From positions 112,440-176,439 of the forward strand of contig CAIVVT010000050.1 of assembly GCA_903909435.1 (NCBI GenBank): a stretch of DNA of 64,000 nucleotides, given 5' to 3'. Both the position numbers and the translations under genes were made by a program. Positions 1-9,100 of the stretch are shown here, in pieces (position 1 is the stretch's first letter; each line of letters begins with the position of its first letter). The stretch is from an uncultured Acidobacteriia bacterium (GTDB lineage Bacteria > Acidobacteriota > Terriglobia > Bryobacterales > Bryobacteraceae). A model generated the notes under the pieces. The model made no database searches and was not told the origin of the DNA. It was given only the letters and a program-made list of their open reading frames with translations.

Positions 1-220
1 TGATTCGATCGATGCCTTCAGCCTTGGGAATACCGGAGACCACATCCGAGAACACGACCTGCTGTGAGCTCTCAACCTCGGGCAGCGTATCGCTGGCTGC
101 AAGCCGGAACTCCGCCAGGTAAGGGTAGCGTTCTGTGGCGGCGAAGCCGGTACCGCACAGCACTCCCGCCAACAGTGCCAACAGCAGTTTGCGAGGATCA
201 GCTATGTACTTGGTGCTCAT
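1..220 (-). CDS. Exported protein of unknown function, N-terminal part only
   Basis: The minus strand stays open from the ATG at 220 to the window edge, giving 73 residues. The product begins MSTKYIADPRKLLLALL, followed by a small-residue stretch ending GFAA-TE, a convincing Sec signal peptide with cleavage near residue 28. The mature part is acidic and matches no family I recognise. It runs off the left edge, so length and function cannot be judged. It is transcribed divergently from the TPR gene that starts at 433. Confidence 0.6.
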   Translation of the reverse strand, partial: MSTKYIADPRKLLLALLAGVLCGTGFAATERYPYLAEFRLAASDTLPEVESSQQVVFSDVVSGIPKAEGIDRI

Positions 221-320
221 TTTGTCCGAGGCGAGTTCAGGCGCGCGCGGGCCTTACCGGGAGCCGGTTGATTCAGCTCCGCAGCAGCATAAACGGGCCG
301 CATCGAAGCCTTGCGCGTTG

Positions 321-380
321 TTGACAGGATAGACTGAGAATGCTAACTATGTCTAGACCACAATTGCCACGGTTTAGACC
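321..380 (+). promoter_or_regulatory. Promoter with NagR/DasR-like operator (site A)
   Basis: TTGACA at 321-326, a 17-base spacer, TAACTA at 344-349, then T and the perfect 8-bp palindrome GTCTAGAC at 351-358. A second, weaker copy, GTTTAGAC, lies at 372-379, exactly 21 bp further on. The same layout occurs at 2358, 5617 and, on the minus strand, 12937. The core matches the dre operator of NagR/DasR-type GntR repressors. A repressor here would cover the transcription start. It serves the TPR gene at 433 and argues against translation starting at 340, because that ATG lies in the -10/spacer region. Confidence 0.8.
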
Positions 381-432
381 ACCCCTGAAGCCGCCGGCCC
401 CCGGTGTTGGCGCCGCCTTTCCTCACGCTCGG

Positions 433-2361
433 ATGGGTCGGTCTTACGGAATGGCGCTGTGTCTGGCTTTTGCCTTCGCGCGAATGCTCGCGGCGCAGGC
501 CTCGCGCATCGATGCCGCCTGGGACCTCCTGGCGAAGGGACAGCGGGCGCAGGCCATTGCGGTCCTGCGGGAAGCCATCAAAGCTGAGCCCGTCGATGGC
601 GATGCGCGGCTGCTGCTCGGAAGCGTGCTGCTCGAGGAGCGACAGGCTGCGGAATCGATCGAGGAATTGAAAGCGGCCGTGCGGCTCAAGCCGGAGTCCT
701 CTGAGGCTCACAATGCGCTGGGGGAAGCGTACAGCACTTTCGGGTATCCCAAAGCGGCACGGCCGGAGTTCGAGCAGGCGGTGCGCATCGATCCGCGCTT
801 TGCCCAGGCTCACGTGAATCTGGCGTCCTCCCTGCTGCTGGACGACGAGACGGCCCCCGCAACGGCACACTTGAACCGCGCCATTAGCCTGAGCGGCCAA
901 ACCGCCGATGCGGCCTATCCCTTGTATCTGCGAGGCAGACTACAACTCGATGCGCGCGAACCGGCCAAGGCCTTGCTCGACTTGGAGCAGGCCGTCAAGC
1001 TTCGTCCGGACTTTGCCGAGGCGTGGTCCGATCTCGGCGAAGCGCGGCGGAATCTACTTGACGATCCCGGGGCCCTGGATGCGTTCCAGCACGCCGTGGA
1101 ACTCAGTCCCGACGACGCGGTGGCGCAGACGCGGTACGGATCGAAGCTCCTCGACATGGGACGGGCGCACGATTCATTGCCTCACCTGCAGGCGGCCGTG
1201 CGCCTGGATCCAAGCAACCAGTCTGCTTTGAACGGCCTGCAATCCGCGTTGCGCAGGGACGGGCAGACGGCCCAAGCCGATGCGGTCCGGCGGCAACTCG
1301 CCGAACTGATTCGCGAGCGGGACAAGAATGACCAGGGCTTGATGCAGTCGCTCCAGGCCAGCGGCCAGAGTCCCGCTGTGGGCAGGCGGAATCAGGCCGC
1401 CGCGACTCCCGGTGCGCAACCCGTAGCAAGTCCAGCGACCGGCGCGGGCCCGCTGAAACCCAGGGCAATACCGGCGGCGGACACGGCGGCGCTGAGTACT
1501 GCGTCCAAGTTGGGCCTGGCCTACTACAAATCCGGCGACTTCCTCCATGCTGCCGAGCAATTCGAGAATCTCCGCGCCGTGCTACCGGCGGACTCCGATG
1601 AGAGCGTCAGGAATTCCAAATTGCTGGCCGATTGCTATCTGCGGAGGGGCGAGAGCAAACGCGTGATAGAAGTGCTCGACCCGGTGGCCGACAGCCGTCC
1701 CGACGACCTGGCGACGGCATATATGCTCGGAACGGCCTTGCTGCAGCAGAAGGAGGAGGAGCGCGCTGTCCACGAATTTGAACGGATCATGAGCCGCGCC
1801 GATACCCCGGAAGCCCGCCTGCTGCTGGCCACCAGGAAGATGCAGGCCACTGACCTCAATGGGGCGCTCGACGAGATCCTGCGGTGCATCGAGCTGAAAC
1901 CCGACTTGGCTGATGCGCACGTGATCCACGGGCGAATTCTCATGCTTACCGCCGATCTCGGAGGCGCGGAAGCAGCGTTCCGGCGCGCTATAACGGTTGA
2001 CCCGAACTCGTTCGAAGCGCTACTGGAACTTAGCGCGCTCGCCCGGGAGCAGGGCAAACTGACCGAGGCCAGAGAGAGCGTGACCCATGCGCTCTCGCTT
2101 CGCCCGTCCGATATCCCCGCCCGTTACCAGTTGGCGCTGGTCGAAAGTGCCGACAACCGCGACGAGCGCGCGGTGAAACTGCTGGAGGGCGTGGTCCGGG
2201 ACGCCCCGAGATTCGCGGAGGCGCACCGGCGGCTGGCTGCGCTTTTCTTCCGCCTCCATCGGCCGGAAGACGGCGGTCGCGAGAGGCAAATTGCCGACCG
2301 GCTAGCGGGGGAAAAGCAGCAGCGCGACAGGGCCAGACAAGGTGGAATGAAAACCCCTTGA
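433..2361 (+). CDS. Exported tetratricopeptide-repeat protein
   Basis: The 642-residue product has an N-terminal signal peptide (MGRSYGMALCLAFAF, cleavage near AAQA-S), then about five TPR units, an Ala/Pro/Gly-rich linker near residues 315-355, and a second block of five to six TPR units. Typical TPR spacing is visible (A-x-LG, F-x-A-x-x-x-P). Such proteins are protein-protein scaffolds in the periplasm or envelope; no catalytic domain is seen. I chose the ATG at 433 because the open frame from 340 would start inside promoter site A; ATG 451 is an alternative. Promoter B of the next operon overlaps this gene's stop codon. Control by the GntR-type operator suggests a role in sugar uptake, but the exact job is unknown. 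Confidence 0.8.
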   Translation: MGRSYGMALCLAFAFARMLAAQASRIDAAWDLLAKGQRAQAIAVLREAIKAEPVDGDARLLLGSVLLEERQAAESIEELKAAVRLKPESSEAHNALGEAYSTFGYPKAARPEFEQAVRIDPRFAQAHVNLASSLLLDDETAPATAHLNRAISLSGQTADAAYPLYLRGRLQLDAREPAKALLDLEQAVKLRPDFAEAWSDLGEARRNLLDDPGALDAFQHAVELSPDDAVAQTRYGSKLLDMGRAHDSLPHLQAAVRLDPSNQSALNGLQSALRRDGQTAQADAVRRQLAELIRERDKNDQGLMQSLQASGQSPAVGRRNQAAATPGAQPVASPATGAGPLKPRAIPAADTAALSTASKLGLAYYKSGDFLHAAEQFENLRAVLPADSDESVRNSKLLADCYLRRGESKRVIEVLDPVADSRPDDLATAYMLGTALLQQKEEERAVHEFERIMSRADTPEARLLLATRKMQATDLNGALDEILRCIELKPDLADAHVIHGRILMLTADLGGAEAAFRRAITVDPNSFEALLELSALAREQGKLTEARESVTHALSLRPSDIPARYQLALVESADNRDERAVKLLEGVVRDAPRFAEAHRRLAALFFRLHRPEDGGRERQIADRLAGEKQQRDRARQGGMKTP

Positions 2362-2416
2362 CTGGCTTTGGTGAGCATGGTAAAAATGTCTAGACCGATT
2401 TCATCGTGGTCCAGAC
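2358..2416 (+). promoter_or_regulatory. Promoter with NagR/DasR-like operator (site B)
   Basis: TTGACT (2358-2363, overlapping the stop codon of the TPR gene), a 17-base spacer and TAAAAA (2381-2386) are followed by T and GTCTAGAC at 2388-2395. A second copy with one change, GTCCAGAC, lies at 2409-2416, again exactly 21 bp downstream. The repeat of both the palindrome position and the 21-bp phasing makes chance unlikely. It would drive the operon 2539-5450. Confidence 0.8.
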
Positions 2417-2538
2417 CTGTATGCGAGGTTCTCCGGGGGCCAGGCTGTGAGCCCCACTTGAGAATCCGATAGCCTGGACCGTTCTTGCGGACCGCTCTGA
2501 CGGCGGCCGTTCGCGGCTGCTATCTTCCGTGTACAACT

Positions 2539-3573
2539 ATGCTTGCTCGCGAAAGAGTATTCGCCGCTCTCGAACACCGTGCTCCGGACGCCGTGCCGGT
2601 GGAGTTTCACGCCTCTCCCGCGGGCTTCTTTGAACATGGGGAGCGACTGCGGCGCCTATGGATCGAGCATGTCGACGACTTCGGGCCCGTGAACCGCTTC
2701 CCGACTCCGGCAGCCAGCGAAGGACCTCGCGAATGGACGGACGAGTGGGGCGTCACGCGGCGCGAAGAGGCGTTCGGCGCCGGCGGGATTGCGATGCAGA
2801 GGCCCCTCGACGACTGGGCGAAGTGGCCTGATTTCAAAGTACCGGCGCTGCCTGCCATGTCGGGACCTGAGTTCGACGCGGCGCGGGCGCGCGCAAAGGC
2901 CCATCGCCAACGGTTTTTCCTCAAGAGCGGCTGGATCAGCCTGTTCGAATTGATGCATTCGCTGCGCCGCTTTGAGGACGTGCTGATGGACATCGCCACC
3001 GGCACCGCGAAAATTCACGCACTGGCCGACCGCATCACTGAATACCATCTGGGCTACATCCAATACCTGCTGGCGCGTGGTGTGGATGCGGTGCAGTTCG
3101 GCGACGATTTTGGTACGCAATCCGATTTGATGCTCTCACCCCGCATGTGGCGGAAGTTCTTCGCGCCGCGCTACGCCGCGTTAATGGGTCCCATCAAAGC
3201 TGCTGGTGCGAAGGTGTTTTTCCACACATGTGGCAAAATGCAGGCGTTGCTCCCGGACATCGCCGCACTGGGCGTCGACGCGATCTGGCCGCAACTCAAC
3301 GCCTACGACTCAGGTTGGCTGGCGCGCTTCAGCAGGGAATCGGGGATTGCCGTCGCCCTGCACCCCGATCGGGGTGGGCTGATGATCCGCTCGCACGCGG
3401 ACGAAGTGCGGCGCTACGTGAGTGCGCTCGCGGAGAGTTTCGAGGTAGATCGCGGCGGGTCATGGTTCTATGTCGAGATTGATCGCGGCTTTCCGTTTGA
3501 AAATGTCGTCGCGCTGACTCGCACGATCACGGAATTACGCCTTGGAGCGGCCCACACTGGCTTGGGATCTTAG
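2539..3573 (+). CDS. Uroporphyrinogen-decarboxylase (URO-D) family protein, probable methyltransferase-type
   Basis: The 344-residue protein has the URO-D/MtaA/CmuA TIM-barrel pattern: N-terminal RERVFAALEHRAPDAVPVEF, an AQFGDD-type strand segment (VDAVQFGDDFG) and the Zn-site-like segment KVFFHTCGKM followed by D-A-I-W-P-Q. True HemE proteins differ; this type usually moves methyl groups to or from corrinoids or is uncharacterised. The ATG at 2539 is preferred over the upstream TTG because it gives the normal family N-terminus and lies downstream of promoter B. It is first in an apparent operon with an isomerase (84-bp gap) and a PhyH oxygenase (41-bp gap). A role in demethylating a substituted sugar is possible, but no corrinoid protein is nearby. 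Confidence 0.75.
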   Translation: MLARERVFAALEHRAPDAVPVEFHASPAGFFEHGERLRRLWIEHVDDFGPVNRFPTPAASEGPREWTDEWGVTRREEAFGAGGIAMQRPLDDWAKWPDFKVPALPAMSGPEFDAARARAKAHRQRFFLKSGWISLFELMHSLRRFEDVLMDIATGTAKIHALADRITEYHLGYIQYLLARGVDAVQFGDDFGTQSDLMLSPRMWRKFFAPRYAALMGPIKAAGAKVFFHTCGKMQALLPDIAALGVDAIWPQLNAYDSGWLARFSRESGIAVALHPDRGGLMIRSHADEVRRYVSALAESFEVDRGGSWFYVEIDRGFPFENVVALTRTITELRLGAAHTGLGS

Positions 3574-3657
3574 GGGCTTCGGCGGTCGCGGAGAAGACGC
3601 CCGGGCCGGCGGCCAGCCTTGCGCGACGCGGAATAGGAAGTGGAGGATTGAGAAGTT

Positions 3658-4554
3658 ATGGCACTCTTACATTCGGTGAGTTACTCGGGAACCTGGGGAC
3701 ACGAGTCCCTGCCCTTGGAAGATTTCGTGGATCGGGCCGCGGCGTTGGGCTACGACGGTGTCATGCTGATGGCCAAGCGCCCGCACCTGTCCGTTCTGGA
3801 TTGGAACAGTGAGGCTCGGGCTCGCCTGCGCGAGAGGCTGCAGGCCTTGATGCTCCGGACGATCTGCGTCGCTGGCTATACGAATTTCACGGCCGACATC
3901 GAGCACACCGAAGTCCCGACGCACGAAATTCAAATCGGGCATGTCACCGAGTTGATCCGCATGGCGAGCGATTTAGGGGGTGAACTAGTGCGCGTGTTCA
4001 CGGGGTACGAGAACTCCGCTTCGACGTACCTGGCTCAGTGGAGTCTGCTGGTGCGGGCGCTGCGCGAGTGCGCCCAGCGTGCGGCGGATTTCGGAGTCAC
4101 GATTGCCGTCCAGAATCACCACGACATTGCGGCGCACTATGAGAGCCAGTTTGATCTGATCGAGGAAGTGGGCCATCCCAACTGTCGCGCCGCGTTCGAC
4201 GCGTGGGCACCAGCACTGCACGGCTCAGATATGATCGCCGCCGCGCGAAAGATGGCCGGCATTACCGTTCTCTCGACCATCGCCAACTACCAGATGCGTC
4301 CACGCTATAGACTCGCAACCAAGCTAACGAATTTCGAGCCCATTCTGCCGACAACGCGGGCTGTTCCCATCGACGAGGGCTTCATCGATTACCCGGCGTT
4401 CCTGAGCGCGATGGAGAGTAGCGGCTTTCACGGTGCGATCACGTACGAAATGTGCTCTCCCCTGAGGGGTGGTGGCTCGCTCGAAAACCTGGACAGATAC
4501 GCGCGTAGGTGCGTCGAATTCCTGAAGGAGCGGAGTGAAACCTCAGCGGCTTAA
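3658..4554 (+). CDS. Sugar phosphate isomerase/epimerase (AP-endonuclease-2 TIM barrel)
   Basis: The 298-residue soluble protein has the xylose-isomerase-like TIM-barrel signature: an N-terminal S-Y-S-G-T-W strand, LGYDGVMLMAKRPH after the first helix, VRVFTGYE, a metal-site segment IAVQNHHD, the late strand AAFDAWAP and a C-terminal GAITYEMCSP containing the expected Glu. The family isomerises or epimerises sugars or inosose-like compounds using a divalent metal; the substrate cannot be told from sequence. GGAGG precedes the ATG (positions 3642-3646). It is the second gene of the dre-controlled operon. Confidence 0.8.
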   Translation: MALLHSVSYSGTWGHESLPLEDFVDRAAALGYDGVMLMAKRPHLSVLDWNSEARARLRERLQALMLRTICVAGYTNFTADIEHTEVPTHEIQIGHVTELIRMASDLGGELVRVFTGYENSASTYLAQWSLLVRALRECAQRAADFGVTIAVQNHHDIAAHYESQFDLIEEVGHPNCRAAFDAWAPALHGSDMIAAARKMAGITVLSTIANYQMRPRYRLATKLTNFEPILPTTRAVPIDEGFIDYPAFLSAMESSGFHGAITYEMCSPLRGGGSLENLDRYARRCVEFLKERSETSAA

Positions 4555-4595
4555 TCCGCTTTCCCGGGGCACAACAAGAAGATCGTTCAACGCTT

Positions 4596-5450
4596 ATGCA
4601 GCCATCGACCCAATCAGATGTGATCACGCCTGGAACGCCAGTGGACGAAATTGACCGTGAGTATGTGCTTTCTGCTGAGCAGATCGAGTTCTATCGGCAA
4701 AACGGCTACATTCACCTGAAGGCAGTACTTTCGGCGGGACTGCTGAATCGCCACCGCGCGGAAGTCGTATCGAAGGTGCAGGAGCTAAGTACAGAGACTT
4801 TGCCGCTCGCACAGCGCTCGACTTACGGCAAGGCCTTCCTACAGGTGATGAACCTGTGGCGCTCCAGCGAGGCGGTGCGCACTTTCGTGATGGGGAAGCG
4901 GCTGGCCCGAATTGCTTCAGAACTCGTGGGGTGCGACGGCATCCGGTTGTATCACGATCAGGCACTCTTCAAAGAGCCTGGCGGCGGAATTACTCCGTGG
5001 CACGCCGACCAGTACTACTGGCCGCTCAGCAACGAGCGGACCGTCACGGCATGGATCCCGCTCACCGCAGTGGGACTGCCCATGGGACCGCTATCGTTCT
5101 GTCCGGGCAGCCAGCGGATTCAAGAGGGCCGAGAACTGGCGATCAGCGACGACAGCGAGCAGACCTTGAAGCAGAAGCTTGCGGCCTACGGCACGGTCGA
5201 GGAGCCGTTCGATCTGGGCGACGTGAGTTTCCATGCCGGGTGGACCTTCCACCGTGCGGGGGCGAACCTTTCGCAGAGCATGCGCGAGGCGTTCACGATC
5301 ATTTATATGGACCACGAAATGCGGCTGGCGGAGCCGCGGAACGCCAACCAGAAAACCGACAGGGAGCGCTGGTGCCCCCAGGTGCGAGTTGGTGAGATTG
5401 TGGCGTCTGAACTGAACCCATTGCTCTACATCGCCGACGGTTCCCGCTGA
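4596..5450 (+). CDS. Phytanoyl-CoA dioxygenase (PhyH) family oxygenase
   Basis: The 284-residue protein shows the Fe(II)/2-oxoglutarate dioxygenase core: the HxD motif in TPWHADQYYWPLS, a central AWIPLTAVGLPMGPLSFCPGSQ stretch split over residues about 150-170, and the distal His in AGWTFHRAGAN followed by an R-containing strand. PhyH enzymes hydroxylate C-H bonds next to carbonyls, or oxidatively demethylate or decarboxylate small molecules. Third gene of the operon, 41 bp after the isomerase. Combined with the URO-D-like protein it suggests removal of a substituent from a sugar before isomerisation, which is inference only. Confidence 0.8.
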   Translation: MQPSTQSDVITPGTPVDEIDREYVLSAEQIEFYRQNGYIHLKAVLSAGLLNRHRAEVVSKVQELSTETLPLAQRSTYGKAFLQVMNLWRSSEAVRTFVMGKRLARIASELVGCDGIRLYHDQALFKEPGGGITPWHADQYYWPLSNERTVTAWIPLTAVGLPMGPLSFCPGSQRIQEGRELAISDDSEQTLKQKLAAYGTVEEPFDLGDVSFHAGWTFHRAGANLSQSMREAFTIIYMDHEMRLAEPRNANQKTDRERWCPQVRVGEIVASELNPLLYIADGSR

Positions 5451-5616
5451 GTGCGTGTCCTTGCGTGGAGTGGGAGCTCAGTCGCCGCGACGAGTCCCGT
5501 CGTGTGCGGAAGTGATTCAATCCGACCGTCAGGCTAACTCTGGAGGGTCCGCGCGGCGCGGGAACGCCGTCCCGTGCAAACCGTCGAGTACTAACCCGCC
5601 GGGGCGCTAAAAGGTA

Positions 5617-5655
5617 TTGACAGCATGGACTAGCCTATTGTATATATGTCTAGAC
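5617..5655 (+). promoter_or_regulatory. Promoter with NagR/DasR-like operator (site C)
   Basis: TTGACA (5617-5622), an 18-base spacer and TATATA (5641-5646) are followed by T and GTCTAGAC at 5648-5655. No second copy is found 21 bp downstream, unlike sites A, B and D. It reads toward the TonB receptor gene, whose start codon is 463 bases further on, leaving an unusually long leader. Confidence 0.75.
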
Positions 5656-6117
5656 CATGCTGGCTTAATGATTGCCAATCGGTGTAGGCCAATGGTATCG
5701 GCATTTCCGAGGGAACAAGGAGTCCAGTTCCAGTGAGTGCTTGGGATGCAGTCTGTGCGCAGGGACTACCGGACACTGGTCCGCGGGCATCGTTTGTTCG
5801 CCGTGTGGAGTTCCACCGCGGACGTGGCTTGCTTCTTCGGTTCCTTGACAGCGCACAGTTCGCCCAAGTTCCGCTTCGACTCCCTGTCGAGCGCACATCT
5901 TACGCACGCCTAAAGTTGCCGCGCGCGCGGACAGCGGCGCGCGTTCAGAAGAGCAACGGGTCCGGTTCTCGGACGTGTTTGAGATCCCATGGAACGATGA
6001 ATGACTGGCGACTGGTCTGGCAAGTCGTTAAAGGGGTTGGATTGGGACGTGTTGGTTTTTGCCCGTTCATGGGTACTGTAATCAGGTTCGTAACTTCTTC
6101 CTAGCTTCAGGAGGCAT
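5656..6117 (+). other. Long untranslated leader ahead of the TonB receptor
   Basis: About 460 bases lie between promoter C and the receptor start. Open frames on both strands (for example 5733-6104 plus and 5630-5896 minus) are Arg/Pro/Ser-rich, lack ribosome binding sites and match no family I know, so I call no gene. The stretch could be a regulatory leader RNA or decayed sequence; no known riboswitch consensus was recognised. Confidence 0.4.
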
Positions 6118-9100
6118 ATGACTACGAAACGCACCTGTCTGCTATTCACGCTGGCCATCTTCTTCGTTTCGATGGCGGTGGCGCAGACATTCCGCGGCCG
6201 TGTGGAAGGTATCGTGACCGACGAATCGAATGCTATCGTTGTTGATGGTACGGTCACGCTGACCAACGTGAACACGGCCGTAGTGGTAACTCGCAAAACG
6301 AGTACTAGCGGCCTTTACGTCTTTGACGGCGTAGACCCTGGCACCTATTCGGTCACAGTGGAACGGACCGGGTTCACCAAGTTCGTCCAGGAGCACATCC
6401 TGGTCCAGTCTGGCGGCGACGTGACAGTGAATGCCGTGCTCAAACCCGGCAATATTACGACCACCGTCACAGTCACGGAGACACCGGCGGCGGTGGAATT
6501 CAACTCGACCAACAAGGATCTCACCATCGACACGAAGATGGCTGAGGAGGTCCCGCGCCTCGACCGTAACCCATTCAAGCTGACGCTACTCGCGCCGTCG
6601 GCCATCAACACGCGCGGTGAGATGGAACCCTATCACTCCTGGTCGATGAACTCCGTGGACCTTGGCGGCGGAACTAATCTGAAGAACGACCTACTGGTAG
6701 ACGGAAGTCCGATCGGCATGGGTCACAAGGGAAGCTATCCTCCGAACACGGACGCCGTGCAGGAAGTCGTCGTATCGCAGAACAGCGTCGATGCCGAAAC
6801 TGGCCACAGCGCTGGCGGTGCGATTTCAATGACCACCAAGTCGGGCACCAACGAGTGGCACGGCACTGCCTTCTATCTCGGGCGCTATCCCTGGATGAGC
6901 GCTGCAGCCAACCGCACGACGAACAGCTTCAACTCGCAACGCCAACACATGATGGGCGGCACTTTGGGCAACGCCATCATCAAGAACAAGTTGTTCAACT
7001 TCTTCTCAATGGAGTATTGGAGGGTCGGCTATCCGAACAGCTACCTGACCACCGTCCCGACCGCACTTGAAAAGGCTGGCGACTTCTCGCAGTCCCTGAA
7101 CGTCGATGGCGGGCAGCGCACCATTTTCGATCCTTGGACGACGCAGTTGAATCCTACTACGGGAGCAGTGGCGGTGCAGGCATTCGCAGGCAACAAAATC
7201 CCACTGTCTCGTTTTGACACAGCGATCGCCAATATCCTGCCTCAATTCTGGGCTCCGAACAACCCGGGCGACAACGTCACCGGCGTGAACAACTACAAGA
7301 AGGGGTTCATGGAGACCTATAACTACAAGAACTGGTCGGAGCGTGCCGACTATAACCTGAACGACAAATTGAAATTCTTCGGACGAATCAGCAAGTACTA
7401 CACGACGGATATCGCGGGTAACCCGACACCTGACGCCAATACAAAGCTATATGTACCCACCGGCACAGAGCGCGGTGCGTGGCAGGTCGCAGGTGACGCG
7501 GTCTGGTCCGTCAATTCACGTACGATTGTCGAGGTCCACGGCGACTGGCACGACGTGATTGACGCGTATGTCTCGAAGCCTATCGGCAACGAAGGCTGGA
7601 GCGCTTTCTGGCCAAACAACGACTGGTACAAAACCTATACCAATGCCAATACTGGTGTGCCCCTGTACCTGCCGAGATTGCTCACGATCAATTCACAAAA
7701 CTACTCCGGCTACGGCGGCAACGGCTTCTATTGGGACCAGCGGCCCAAGGGAGAGGCGATCAACGCCAAGATCTCGCAGCAGCGCGGTTCCCACTATTTG
7801 AAAGCGGGCCTGGAGTACCGCCGCAGCTATGGTAAGTCCTATGTGTCCAGTACGGCGGATTTCTGGTTTAACGCTTACGCCACTGCTAACACATTCAATA
7901 ACCCGGACACATTGCATTATGGCGACGAGTGGGCCACGTTTATGTTGGGCGCTCTCGATAACAGCTCAACTATGATCGGCGGCCCCGCTCCCGATCCGCA
8001 TACGCAGTTCTACGGGATGTACTTCCAGGACGACTGGAAACTGAACAAGCGCATCACGCTGAACCTCGGCTTGCGCAATGATTACGAATCGCCGTGGTGG
8101 GACCCGGCCCACAACTTCTCGAAGGGTCTCAATCTGTCGTCCCCGATTCCAGAGATGGCCGCGAACCCCCCGGCGGTGCCTTCGGCCGTCAGCACGATCT
8201 CGGGCAGCAGTCCTTGGAAGTACACCGGCCAATGGCAGTGGACCACGTCGAGCAGTCCGGGCACCTGGAACGCTCCTAAACTGGCGCTCCAGCCCCGCGC
8301 CGGCATCGCAATCCGAATCGACGATAAGACCTCGCTTCGAATCGGCTTCGCGCGCTATACGATTCCCACCGAGTTCAACTTGAGCGGATTCCCAGGATTC
8401 GAAACTGTCAGCTTCCTGGAGCCTCCGTACTTTGGCGTGACTCAATACCAGAGCCCGGCCCCGTTGCTGCAGGGGATCCCGCAGTCGACCTTCGCCAATC
8501 CATTCCCGGCGTCGAACCCGCTGTTGCCCATTTTAGGAAAAGCTGCGGGAGGCGCCGTGGGCCGCGGCCAGAACGGGGCTCTCCTGTGGTACAAACAGGA
8601 CCTCCAGAAACCCTACAACGACAGGATCAACTTCTCGTTCCAGCGCCAGTTGCCGGGTCAGGTGGTCGTGATGGCATCGTTCTTCACGAACTTCGGCCAC
8701 AACCAATACATCAACTCGTTGAACTTGGTAAACCCTCAGCTCAAGTTGCAGTATCAGAACACTCTGAACCAGAGCGTTGCCAATCCCTTCTACCACTATC
8801 TGAATTCAACCATCATGCCGGGTCCGCTGTACAACCAGCAGACGGTCTCACTGAGTTCACTGCTGGTGCCATATCCGCAGTACGCCGGGCTGGCCGAATT
8901 CGGCCAGTGCTGCGCAGGTGAGCGTTACAACTCGCTCGAACTGAAGGCCCAGAAAGTGTTCAGCAAGGGCTACAACTTCCTCTTCTCGTATGTCTACATC
9001 CGGGAGAAGACCCAAATCTACTTCAACGATCAGGACGTCTATGACCACCACCTCGTCTGGCAGGACAGCGACCAGCCGCACCACCGCATCAGCGCTGCCA

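Noticed and set aside
340..432. Upstream start of the TPR gene at 340
   Set aside because: It would place the start codon within the promoter spacer/-10 of site A and add a Pro-rich tail before the signal peptide.
5733..6104. Possible 123-residue protein before the TonB receptor
   Set aside because: No ribosome binding site, Arg/Leu-rich shadow-like composition, no recognisable family.
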